The notes under the pieces were generated by a model. It did not search any database. It was not told the origin of the DNA and saw only the letters and a list, made by a program, of their open reading frames with translations. Shown piece by piece: positions 43,070 to 51,902 of a DNA stretch of 64,000 nt. Positions within the stretch are counted from its first letter, which is position 1; every line of letters starts with the position of its first letter. Origin of the DNA: Serinibacter arcticus (GTDB taxonomy: Bacteria; Actinomycetota; Actinomycetes; Actinomycetales; Beutenbergiaceae); NCBI RefSeq assembly GCF_003121705.1, contig NZ_PYHR01000002.1, positions 1,116,001 through 1,180,000 of the forward strand. Direction: 5' to 3'. A program made the translations under genes and the position numbers.

Positions 43070-43987
43070 GTGGAAACTACTCGCACGTGGCCCTGGATGC
43101 TCGTCACCGCGTTCGCGCCCGTCGTCTGGGGCAGCACCTACGTCGTGACGCACGCGTACCTCCCGGCGGACTCACCCCTGTGGGGGGCGACCCTGCGGGC
43201 GCTGCCCGCCGGACTCGTCCTCCTCCTGATCGCGCGACGGCTGCCGCGCGGGCACTGGTGGTGGCGCTCGATCCTGCTCGGGGTGCTGAACATCGGCGCA
43301 TTCTTCGTGCTGCTCTACATCGCCGCCCAGACGTTGCCCAGCGGGGTCGCCAGCAGCATCATGGCCGCCGCGCCGGTCGTCATGATGCTGATGGCGTGGG
43401 CCCTCGTCTCGGAGCGCCCGACCGTCCGCGCCCTCGTCGGGGCCGCCACCGGCATCCTCGGGGTCACGCTGATCGTCTCGATGGCGGCGACGGCGGTCGA
43501 CCCGTGGGGCGTGGCCGCGTCCGTCACCGCGATGGTGATGTCCTCGTTCGGCTTCGTCCTCACCAAGCGCTGGCGCAGCGACGCCCCGCTCGTCGCCTCG
43601 ACGGCGTGGCAGGTGAGCTCCGCCGGGCTCCTGCTCCTCGTCGTCGCCCTGGCCGTCGAGGGCGCCCCGCCCGCGCTGGACGGCGCAGCCGTCGCTGGCT
43701 TCGCCTACGTCTCGCTGGCAGCCACGGCGCTCGCGTTCGTCGCGTGGTTCGCGGGGCTGGCGCGACTCCGCGCCGGCACCGTCGGGATCATCGGACTGCT
43801 CAACCCCGTGAGCGGGGTGGCTCTCGGCGCGCTCGTCGCGGGCGAGCGCCTGACCGGCGCCCAGCTGGTGGGGATCGCCGCCGTCGTGGCAGGGATCGCC
43901 GTCGCGACGGTCGGCGGCCGCCGCCCGGTCGCGGAGGCGGCCTCGACCGTCGCCCCGCCGACGCTCCCGCACGAGAGAGCCGCCTGA
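43070..43987 (+). CDS. EamA/DMT-family transporter
   Basis: 305 residues from GTG at 43070 with ten hydrophobic helices in two EamA halves: WMLVTAFAPVVWGSTYVVTH at the start, then SSIMAAAPVVMMLMAWAL, and in the second half AATALAFVAWFAGLARL with GIIGLLNPVSGVALGAL. Likely exports a metabolite or drug. The GTG lies 7 bp after CATTAT, giving a leaderless transcript; an upstream ATG at 43001 would overlap the marR gene and is rejected. The adjacent divergent MarR gene is its probable repressor. Confidence 0.88.
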   Translation: METTRTWPWMLVTAFAPVVWGSTYVVTHAYLPADSPLWGATLRALPAGLVLLLIARRLPRGHWWWRSILLGVLNIGAFFVLLYIAAQTLPSGVASSIMAAAPVVMMLMAWALVSERPTVRALVGAATGILGVTLIVSMAATAVDPWGVAASVTAMVMSSFGFVLTKRWRSDAPLVASTAWQVSSAGLLLLVVALAVEGAPPALDGAAVAGFAYVSLAATALAFVAWFAGLARLRAGTVGIIGLLNPVSGVALGALVAGERLTGAQLVGIAAVVAGIAVATVGGRRPVAEAASTVAPPTLPHERAA

Positions 43988-44133
43988 CCGCCGCTGACCG
44001 CCCCGGGGCCCCTGCCGTCACCCCGACCGAGAGCTCCGACGTCGCCGTCGCCGCCGCCCGGGACGTCGAAGCGATTCGCCACGTCGATCCCCTGGCTGGG
44101 GCAGCGCTGCACGATCTCGGCCCGACTGTGTGG

Positions 44134-44162
44134 TTGTGGCTAGCGAAGCGCTTCGATACCGT
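44134..44162 (+). promoter_or_regulatory. Promoter of the GH74 gene with LacI-type palindromic operator in the spacer
   Basis: TTGTGG (44134-44139), 17 bp, TACCGT (44157-44162). The spacer is almost filled by the perfect 12-bp palindrome CGAAGCGCTTCG (44144-44155), with the central AGCGCT seen in operators of CelR-like LacI regulators of actinobacterial glycanases. Expected start about 44169, leaving an 85-nt 5' UTR. The rest of the 266 bp between the transporter and GH74 genes shows nothing else. Confidence 0.7.
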
Positions 44163-44253
44163 CAAGAGCGTCCCCCGGCCCGACCGCTCGTCAGCGCGAT
44201 GTCGCCTGCACGATCTCCCCGGATCCCGGACCGCACCACGAAGGAGTTGTGTG

Positions 44254-46878
44254 ATGGTTCACCGTTCGTCCCCGGCCGCCGCGTTCGTCGCGGCAGCCGT
44301 GGTGGCAGCAGCGACGCTCGCGTCGTTGCCCGCCGCCGCCGCGCCCGCCGACCCCCCGCCCGAGGACCCGGGCTACGCCTGGTCCAACGCGACGATCCAC
44401 GGCGGTGGGTACGTCCCCGCCATCGTGTTCAACCCGACCGAACCCGGGCTCGCCTACGCCCGCACGGACATCGGGGGCGCCTACCGCTTCGATGCCGGCC
44501 AGGACCGCTGGGTGCCGATGCTCGACCACGTCGGCTGGGAGGACTGGGGACACTCGGGCGTGCTGAGCCTCGCGACCGACCCGGTCGAGACCAACCGGGT
44601 CTACGTCGCCGTCGGCGGCTACACGACGGACTCGCACCCCTTCAACGGCGCGATCAAGAGGTCCGCCGACCACGGCCGCACCTGGGAGACGACGGATCTG
44701 CCGTTCAAGATCGGCGGCAACATGCCCGGCCGCGGCATCGGGGAACGCCTGCAGATCGACCCGAACGACACCTCGACCCTCTACTACGGCGCCGAGCAGG
44801 GTGCCGGCCTCTGGCGCTCCACCGATCACGGCGCCACCTGGGCGAAGGTCGAGCAGTTCCCGAACGTCGGCACCTTCGTGCCGAACCCCGACAGCGAGTG
44901 GGAGTTCGAGCGCTCCAACCTCGGCGTCCTGTGGACGGCATTCGTCGCGTCGTCCGGCACGCCCAGACAGGGATCGTCGACGCTCCTGACGGCGGTCGCC
45001 GACACGGAGAACATGCTCTACCGCTCGGACGACGCCGGGGCCACCTGGACGCCCGTCGAGGGCGCACCGACGGGTTACCTTCCCCACCAGTTCGCCGTCG
45101 ACGAGTCCAACTCCTACCTCTACGTCACCCTGAGCGACGGTGCCGGCCCCTACGACGGGTCGGACGGCGGCGTGTGGCGCTACTCCATCGACACCGGCGA
45201 GTGGCTCGACATCTCCCCCACCTTCTCGCCCCTGGGCAACTCCTTCGGCTACTCCGGCCTCAGCCTGGACCGCAACGACCCCGACACCCTCGTCGTCGCC
45301 ACGCAGATCCAGTGGTGGCCGGACAACCTCCTGTACCGCACGACCGACGGCGGGCAGACGTGGGACCCGATCTGGGACTACACGGGCCCCGACGGGAGCA
45401 TCCTGACCCGCTACACCCAGGACATCAGCGCCAGCCCGTGGATCACGTTCGGGGCCGACCCGGCCCCGCCGACCGCCTGGAACGAGCCCTCGCCGAAGCT
45501 CGGCTGGATGATGACGTCGTTCGCGATCGACCCGTTCGACCCCGACCACGCGATGTACGGCACGGGCGCGACGATCTACCGCACGAACAACCTCACCGAC
45601 TGGAGCCCCGAGAGCCCTGTGGAGTGGCGCATCGGCGCGCAGGGGATCGAGGAGACGGCGATCCAGGACATCGTGACCCCGCCGATCGACGGGGTGGAGC
45701 TGGTCTCCGCCATGTACGACCTGGGCGGCTTCGTGCACACCGACCTCGACGTCAGCCCGGAGATCCTGCGCGAGCCGTACTTCGGCAACGCCACGGCCGT
45801 GGACTACGCCGAGCTCGAACCGTCCGTCATCGTGCGTGCCGGCAAGGACGACGCGTACGTGGCCGTCGGCATCTCGAGGGACGGCGGCGCCACCTGGGCG
45901 GCGAGCAGCGAGCTGCCCGAGGGCACGGCCACGGAGCCGGGGACGGTCGCCGTCGCGGCGGACGGAACAGCGCTCGTGTGGTCGCCCGAGGGCTCGACCG
46001 TGCCCCAGGTCTCCTCCGACGACGGCGCGACCTGGACGCCGATCGAGACCCTCCCCTCCGCGGCACGCGTCGCGGCGGACCGGGTGGATCCCGACGTCTT
46101 CCACGCCGCCGCGGCCGGTGAGTTCTTCACCTCGCGCGACGGCGGACGGACCTTCGCCCCGTCACCCTTCGACGGCCTGCCCCCGGTCGGCAACCTGCGG
46201 CTCGCCGCGGTCCCCGGGCACGCCGACCACGTCTGGATCGCCGGTGGCACCGACGGTGACGACGCCGGGCCGGAGGACCCGTACGGGCTGTGGCGGTCGA
46301 CCGACGGAGGCGCGACGTTCGAGAACGTCAGCTCGCTCGGGGCTGCCGACACGATCGGGTTCGGGGCCAACGCGCCCGGATTCGCCGACTACCCCGCCCT
46401 GTACAGCTCCGCGGAGGTCGACGGCGTGCGTGGCATCTACCGATCGCTCGACGAGGGCGAGACGTGGCAGCGGATCAACGACGACGAGAACCAGTGGGCG
46501 TGGACGGGCGCCGAGATCACCGGTGACCTGCGGGAGTTCGGCCGCGTGCTCGTCGCGACCAACGGGCGGGGCATCGTGGTGGGGACGACCGACGTCGTTC
46601 CGACCGCGCCGGCGCCGCCCTCCCCCGAACCGTCCGAGCCCGAGCCGTCGGTGCCGGCTCCCTCGGAGCCGGGGCCCTCGGATCCGGGGCCCTCGGATCC
46701 GACGAGCTCGGACCCGGCGCCCTCGGAGACCTCGACGTCCACCGCACCGGGGAGCCCGTCGGCCTCCGGATCGCTCGCGACGACGGGGGCCGGCGTGGCG
46801 ACGGCCGCGCTGATCGCGCTCGGCCTCACGACGGCGGGCGTGCTGCTGCTCGTCAGGCGACGCCTCGCGCGCGGCTGA
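44254..46878 (+). CDS. Secreted GH74 xyloglucanase-type enzyme with LAxTG cell-wall sorting signal
   Basis: 874 residues. A signal peptide (AAAFVAAAVVAAATLASLPAA) precedes two seven-bladed propellers with repeated sialidase-like Asp-box motifs (SADHGRTW, STDHGATW, SDDAGATW, TTDGGQTW, SRDGGATW). The GH74 start YVPAIVFNPTEPGLAYARTD gives catalytic Asp at about 72, and SAMYDLGGFVHTD gives the second at about 489. A Pro/Ser/Glu linker ends in LATTG, a hydrophobic helix and RRRLARG, the pattern of class E sortase substrates, so the enzyme is probably linked to the wall. ATG at 44254 lies 7 bp after AAGGAG (a GTG one codon earlier is possible). Expected to cut the xyloglucan backbone. Confidence 0.9.
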   Translation: MVHRSSPAAAFVAAAVVAAATLASLPAAAAPADPPPEDPGYAWSNATIHGGGYVPAIVFNPTEPGLAYARTDIGGAYRFDAGQDRWVPMLDHVGWEDWGHSGVLSLATDPVETNRVYVAVGGYTTDSHPFNGAIKRSADHGRTWETTDLPFKIGGNMPGRGIGERLQIDPNDTSTLYYGAEQGAGLWRSTDHGATWAKVEQFPNVGTFVPNPDSEWEFERSNLGVLWTAFVASSGTPRQGSSTLLTAVADTENMLYRSDDAGATWTPVEGAPTGYLPHQFAVDESNSYLYVTLSDGAGPYDGSDGGVWRYSIDTGEWLDISPTFSPLGNSFGYSGLSLDRNDPDTLVVATQIQWWPDNLLYRTTDGGQTWDPIWDYTGPDGSILTRYTQDISASPWITFGADPAPPTAWNEPSPKLGWMMTSFAIDPFDPDHAMYGTGATIYRTNNLTDWSPESPVEWRIGAQGIEETAIQDIVTPPIDGVELVSAMYDLGGFVHTDLDVSPEILREPYFGNATAVDYAELEPSVIVRAGKDDAYVAVGISRDGGATWAASSELPEGTATEPGTVAVAADGTALVWSPEGSTVPQVSSDDGATWTPIETLPSAARVAADRVDPDVFHAAAAGEFFTSRDGGRTFAPSPFDGLPPVGNLRLAAVPGHADHVWIAGGTDGDDAGPEDPYGLWRSTDGGATFENVSSLGAADTIGFGANAPGFADYPALYSSAEVDGVRGIYRSLDEGETWQRINDDENQWAWTGAEITGDLREFGRVLVATNGRGIVVGTTDVVPTAPAPPSPEPSEPEPSVPAPSEPGPSDPGPSDPTSSDPAPSETSTSTAPGSPSASGSLATTGAGVATAALIALGLTTAGVLLLVRRRLARG

Positions 46879-46891
46879 TCAGAGGTCGGGA

Positions 46892-46922
46892 CGGGGTCGG
46901 TCGGCGCTGCCGGCCGGCCCCG
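46892..46922 (+). terminator. Hairpin terminator after the GH74 gene
   Basis: CGGGGTCGGTCGGC pairs with GCCGGCCGGCCCCG (14 bp, two G-T wobbles) around a 3-nt loop, 13 bp past the stop codon. The following 180 bp up to the tRNA gene show no further feature. Confidence 0.75.
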
Positions 46923-47100
46923 TTCGTCGTCGTGACGGTCCCCGGCCGCCGCCACCGGCCCTCGCCGACCGGCGCGTTCCGCGCGCGAGCGCCCGACGAC
47001 TGGCGCATCGCACGCGGATCGGCAGCGGTATCCGCGCCGGACGCGCCAGCCGCGACCGGTCCGGCCCGGCGGGGCCCACCCGGGCGCTCACGGCGCACGG

Positions 47101-47173
<73 letters not shown>

Positions 47174-47214
47174 GGATCACCCCAGCCTACCGGCGGGTCC
47201 GCCGCGACCAGCAG

Positions 47215-47273
47215 TTGCCCGCAGCGCGTCCGTGAACCTACGATGGTGACGTCGCCATGTTGACGTCAACATG
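47215..47273 (+). promoter_or_regulatory. Promoter of the GH30-like gene with an 18-bp perfect palindrome
   Basis: TTGCCC (47215-47220), 18 bp, TACGAT (47239-47244); expected start about 47251. CATGTTGACGTCAACATG (47256-47273) is a perfect 18-bp palindrome with the central CG of LacI/GalR-type operators, placed where a repressor would block promoter escape. The 5' UTR is then about 145 nt and holds nothing else obvious. Confidence 0.7.
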
Positions 47274-47396
47274 ACGACGCGGACCCTGCACAGGCGCAGC
47301 ACGCCGGTCGTGGGACGACGGTCGTCCCGCACTCCCCCTGCACCTGCCCCCGCCGCAGCGCCCGGTTTCACGCGTCATCTCAACGAAGGGTGCACA

Positions 47397-50300
47397 GTGA
47401 CGAGTACACAAGGGCGCAGGTCGATCGCCTGCGCCGCAGCCACCGCAGTGGTGGGATCCAGCATCGGGCTCGGTCTGACCGCCGCTCCGGCGCTGGCCGC
47501 CGAGACGGTGACCATCACACCGAACCCCTGGTACGCCAGCGAGCCTTTCGAGGGCTGGGGCACGAGCCTCGTCTGGTTCGCCAACGCCACCGGCGGCTAC
47601 CCCGCCGAGCTGCGCGAGGAGCTGTACCAGGCGGTCTTCGGCGACGAGGGACTGAACCTCAACATCGCGCGCTACAACGTCGGTGGCGGCCACGCCTCCG
47701 ACGTCGTGGACTACCTCCGCCCCGGCGGGGCGGTCGAGGGCTGGTGGGCCGCCGACCCCAGCGGTTCCGAGAACACCTACGGGGGCGCGAGCACGGCCTA
47801 CGCCGACCGCAACGCCGTCCTGAACGCCTGGGACCCCGCGAACCCCGACCACTACAACTGGGACGCGGACGCGACCCAGCGCTGGTGGATCGAGCGCCTG
47901 GTCGAGGACGACCAGATCACCCACTGGGAGGCCTTCGCCAACTCCGCGCCGTACTTCATGACGGAGAGCGGCTACGTCTCGGGCGGCTTCAACGCGAACA
48001 ACGAGCAGCTCAAGCCCGCCGCCGACGCGAAGTTCTCCGCCTACCTCGTGGCCGTCACCGAGCACCTCGAGCAGGAGTACGGGATCGAGTTCTCCACGAT
48101 CGACCCGTTCAACGAGCCCAACACGAACTACTGGGGCACGACGCTCACGAACGGCGTCCCGACCGGCGGCCGCCAGGAGGGCATGCACGTCGGCCCCGTC
48201 CGGCAGACGAACGTCATCGACGCGCTCGACGCGGAGCTGAACAAGCCCACGACGACGACCGGCGCCCTCATCTCGGCGATGGACGAGACCAACCCCGGCA
48301 CCTTCGCCACGAACTGGGCCGCCTACACCGCCGCCCACCGGGCCAAGGTCGCGCAGATGAACGTCCACACCTACGGCACCAGCGGCCGCCTCGTGGTCCG
48401 TGACCTCGCCAAGCAGGCCGACACGAGCCTGTGGATGAGCGAGATCGAGGGCAACTGGGTCAACGGCTGGAACCCGCTGCTGATGGAGAACGGGCTCGGC
48501 ATCGCCTCCCGCATCAACGACGACCTCCGCGAGCTGGAGCCGAACGCCTGGGTGCTGTGGCAGCCGGTCGAGGACCTCTACAACATGGACCAGCCCGCCC
48601 CCCGCGGCGAGAACCTCAACTGGGGCTCGGTCTTCATCGACCTGGACTGCAAGCCGTACGTCGAGAACGGCCAGGAGGTCTGGAAGTCCCCGCGTCGGGT
48701 CGCCCTCGCGGGCGGCGTCTCGGCGAACGCGCCCGAGTGCAGCGTCGAGGTCAACTCGAAGTACAACACCCTGCGCAACTACACCCACTTCATCTCCCCG
48801 GGCGACGCCCTCATCCCGACGACGTCGACCACCACCACGGCGGCCGTCGCCGCCGACGGGCAGTCGACGACGCTGGTGCACTCCAACGCCGCCGCGACGG
48901 AGCAGACCGTCGTCGTCGACCTGTCGAAGTTCGGCACGATCGACGCCGACGCGACCCTCACCGCCCACGTGACGACGCAGGCGCCGTCGCTGGCGGAGCC
49001 CACGGCCAACGCGCTCGTCGAGCAGGCGCCCGTCGCCGTCGACGTCGCGGCCCGGACCGCCACCTACACGGTGCCCGCCAAGTCGGTCACGACCTTCGTG
49101 ATCGACGGCGTCAGCGGCGTCGCGGACGACGCCGCCGCTCTCGAGGACGGCGGCACCTACCAGCTCGTCGGCCAGCAGAGCGGTCGCGCGCTGTCGGCGG
49201 AGACCTCCGGACTGACCATCCGCACGCTCGCCACCACGGCGACCGCCGCGGCGCGTCAGACCTTCACGGTGCACGAGGTCGACACGTCGTCCGCCGACCA
49301 GGACGCCACGCGCTCCTACGTCCTCGAGGACGATCAGGGCCGCTACCTCGGTGCGACCTCGGCCGGGATCCGCTGGTCCACGGGAACGCTCGACCAGGCG
49401 AAGGCCGATCCGAGCTCCACCTGGATCCTCAACACGACGAACGGCAGCACGTGGTCGTTCGTGAACGCGGGCCTCGCCCAGTCCCTCGACGTCGCCGGCC
49501 AGTCCTCGGCCGACGGCACCAGCGTCGGCGTGTACGGCTCCAACGGCGGCGCGAACCAGACCTGGTCGATCCGCAACCTCGAGGTCCTCCCGACCGAGGT
49601 CGCCGTCCGCACCAACCCCGGCGTCGCGCCGGTGCTGCCCGCCACGGTCGCGCCGCGCTACTCCTGGGGCAGCGGCAGCCCGGTCCCCGTGACGTGGGAC
49701 GCGTTCGACGACGCCTCCTGGGCCACGCCCGGCATCTTCCAGGTGGCCGGCACCGCCACCGACGTGCACGGCTCCGCCGTCGCCGTCACGGCCACGGTCG
49801 AGGTCGCCGGTCTCTCCGTCACCGACCCGGCGTCGATCACGGTCGCCCGCGGCACCGCCGCGAGCGCCGTCGTCGCCTCGCTCCCCACGACGGTCAAGGC
49901 TCGTGCGGGCGGGTCCTCGCTCACGCTCGACGCCCCCGTCACCTGGGACACCGCCGCCCTCACGGACGCCTCGTTCGTGGACACCGGCGTCGTCACCGTG
50001 CGGGGAACCGCCACCGCCGACGGCGCCACGCTGCCGGCCCTCGTCTCGGTGATCGTGACCGAGCCGTCCGGCACCAACATCGCCCCGGCGGCCACGACCA
50101 CGGCCAGCGCCTCCTCCACCGAGGGCAGCTTCGTGGTGGACCGCACCCGCAACGGCAACCGGACCGACAAGGGCTGGTCGAACTGGGTCTCGAGCAACAA
50201 GCCCGCGACCAGCACCCTGACGTACCAGTTCCCGGAGAAGTCGATCCTCGGGACCGACGTGTACTTCTACGCGGACGGTTCGGCCACGAGCTGGGCGCAG

Positions 50301-51605
50301 ACGATGCGCGTGGAGTACCGCACGCCGGCCGGCGTGTGGACGCGCGCCCCCGGCTACGAGACCGACCGCACGGTCGTGACGCCCCCCGCGGGTGCCCCGA
50401 TCGTCGAGGCGGACTGGAGCGCGGTGCGTGCCACCGGGATCCGGGTCGTCATGAACGCCTACGCCAACACGCACCTGACGGTGTCGGAGGTCGAGATCTT
50501 CGAGGTCGCGCCGTCGCCGTCCGGCGTCGCCGACCTGGCCTCGCTCCGGATCGACGGTGCCGAGGTCGCTCTCACGGCGGGGACCCTGGACTACACGGCC
50601 ACGAGCACCGGTTCGGCCTTCCCGGTCGTGCAGGCGTTCGGCGTCGACCAGGCCGCCCGGGTCACCGTCACCCAGCCCACCGCGGGCGACGGCGGTGTCG
50701 CGACGGTCGTGGTGACACCCCCGAACGGTCCGGCGGCGACCTACACGCTCACCATCGAGCGCATCGTCGACGTCGGCGTCGCGTTCGACGTCGCCCCCGT
50801 CACCGGTCAGCCCGTCACCGCGGTCGTCACGACCGACCCCGCGGACGCCGAGCTGGTCTACGCGTGGACCGTCGACGGCGAGATCGTCGCCGGAGCCACC
50901 GGCGCGACCTACACCCCGACGGTGGTGGGCTCGACCCTCGCCGTCGAGGTGACGGCCTCGGCCGACGGCCTCACGGACGGCACGGCGGGCACCTCGGCAC
51001 CCGTCGGTGACGGCACGGAGCCGATCACGTTCGCCGACGTCACCCCGGAGACGATGTTCGCCACGGAGATCGCCTGGCTCGCCCAGCGCGGCATCTCCAC
51101 CGGCTGGGAGTTGCCGGACGGGACCCGCGAGTTCCGTCCGGTGACGCCGGTCGCTCGTGACGCGATGGCGGCGTTCCTCTACCGTCTGGCGGGCTCCCCC
51201 GCCTACGTCGCCCCGGAGGTCTCGCCGTTCGTCGACGTCCCGACGAGCAACCAGTTCTACGAGGAGATCGCCTGGCTGGCCGAGGAGGGCATCTCGACCG
51301 GGTGGGACAACGGGGACGGGACGGCATCGTTCCGCCCGCTCGCCCCGATCGCCCGTGACGCGATGGCGGCGTTCCTGTTCCGGTACGCCGACGTCACCTC
51401 CTACGACGCCCCCACCACCTCGGCGTTCGCCGACGTGACCCCGGCCAACCAGTTCTACCGAGAGATCTCGTGGCTGGCCGAGAAGGGCATCTCCACCGGC
51501 TGGGACGGCTCGGGCAACGACGGGAGCTCCATCTTCCGCCCGCTCGCCTCGGTCAACCGTGACGCCATGGCGGCGTTCATGTTCCGTCTCGACAACCTGG
51601 AGTAG
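47397..51605 (+). CDS. Secreted multidomain GH30-like glycanase (endo-beta-1,6-galactanase type) with SLH tail
   Basis: 1402 residues. GTG at 47397 follows GAAGGG; signal peptide ends ...LTAAPALAAE. The catalytic (beta/alpha)8 domain opens FEGWGTSLVWFANATGGYP and NLNIARYNVGGG, with acid/base Glu in DPFNEPN (about E240) and nucleophile Glu in WMSEIEGNW (about E349), followed by a beta-sandwich. Next come a ricin-type lectin-like domain (about 585-730), bacterial Ig-like domains, an F5/8-like discoidin domain (about 895-1040), a cadherin-like segment and three SLH-type repeats (from about 1209), each with a GISTGW and RDAMAAF core. The GH30 subfamily, and so the substrate, is inferred from pattern. 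Likely surface-bound through the SLH repeats. Confidence 0.87.
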   Translation: MTSTQGRRSIACAAATAVVGSSIGLGLTAAPALAAETVTITPNPWYASEPFEGWGTSLVWFANATGGYPAELREELYQAVFGDEGLNLNIARYNVGGGHASDVVDYLRPGGAVEGWWAADPSGSENTYGGASTAYADRNAVLNAWDPANPDHYNWDADATQRWWIERLVEDDQITHWEAFANSAPYFMTESGYVSGGFNANNEQLKPAADAKFSAYLVAVTEHLEQEYGIEFSTIDPFNEPNTNYWGTTLTNGVPTGGRQEGMHVGPVRQTNVIDALDAELNKPTTTTGALISAMDETNPGTFATNWAAYTAAHRAKVAQMNVHTYGTSGRLVVRDLAKQADTSLWMSEIEGNWVNGWNPLLMENGLGIASRINDDLRELEPNAWVLWQPVEDLYNMDQPAPRGENLNWGSVFIDLDCKPYVENGQEVWKSPRRVALAGGVSANAPECSVEVNSKYNTLRNYTHFISPGDALIPTTSTTTTAAVAADGQSTTLVHSNAAATEQTVVVDLSKFGTIDADATLTAHVTTQAPSLAEPTANALVEQAPVAVDVAARTATYTVPAKSVTTFVIDGVSGVADDAAALEDGGTYQLVGQQSGRALSAETSGLTIRTLATTATAAARQTFTVHEVDTSSADQDATRSYVLEDDQGRYLGATSAGIRWSTGTLDQAKADPSSTWILNTTNGSTWSFVNAGLAQSLDVAGQSSADGTSVGVYGSNGGANQTWSIRNLEVLPTEVAVRTNPGVAPVLPATVAPRYSWGSGSPVPVTWDAFDDASWATPGIFQVAGTATDVHGSAVAVTATVEVAGLSVTDPASITVARGTAASAVVASLPTTVKARAGGSSLTLDAPVTWDTAALTDASFVDTGVVTVRGTATADGATLPALVSVIVTEPSGTNIAPAATTTASASSTEGSFVVDRTRNGNRTDKGWSNWVSSNKPATSTLTYQFPEKSILGTDVYFYADGSATSWAQTMRVEYRTPAGVWTRAPGYETDRTVVTPPAGAPIVEADWSAVRATGIRVVMNAYANTHLTVSEVEIFEVAPSPSGVADLASLRIDGAEVALTAGTLDYTATSTGSAFPVVQAFGVDQAARVTVTQPTAGDGGVATVVVTPPNGPAATYTLTIERIVDVGVAFDVAPVTGQPVTAVVTTDPADAELVYAWTVDGEIVAGATGATYTPTVVGSTLAVEVTASADGLTDGTAGTSAPVGDGTEPITFADVTPETMFATEIAWLAQRGISTGWELPDGTREFRPVTPVARDAMAAFLYRLAGSPAYVAPEVSPFVDVPTSNQFYEEIAWLAEEGISTGWDNGDGTASFRPLAPIARDAMAAFLFRYADVTSYDAPTTSAFADVTPANQFYREISWLAEKGISTGWDGSGNDGSSIFRPLASVNRDAMAAFMFRLDNLE

Positions 51606-51618
51606 GTCTCCGGGTACG

Positions 51619-51688
51619 GGCGGTCGTTCCTCGGGGCGACCGCCGGTGAGCACGACGACGGCGGGGTCCGACACGGGCCCCGCCGTCG
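51619..51688 (+). terminator. Two successive hairpins after the GH30-like gene
   Basis: GGCGGTCG/CGACCGCC (51619-51644, 8 bp) and CGACGGCGGGG/CCCCGCCGTCG (51656-51688, 11 bp). They begin 14 bp past the stop codon. Confidence 0.7.
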
Positions 51689-51902
51689 CGCTGCCAAGGG
51701 CGCACCGCCGGGTGGCAAAGCGCGGGGCGCGCTCTGCTCAAGACAGCGTCTTCGCAGGTCAGGACGCTCTCAGGACGGCGCGGCGGGGTGCCGCGACCGG
51801 CCGAAAGGTGAGTATCGTGGCGGCGCGCCGGGTACCGCCCGGAGCGTCCGATCATCGGCGATCGGGGCGGTCCGCCCTGCTCGCCCCACCCTTGGGGGTT
51901 GG

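Noticed and set aside
47238-51674. A 1478-codon minus-strand open frame
   Set aside because: It is entirely antisense to the GH30-like gene, is Arg/Gly/Asp-rich without motifs, and has third-position bias belonging to the plus strand.
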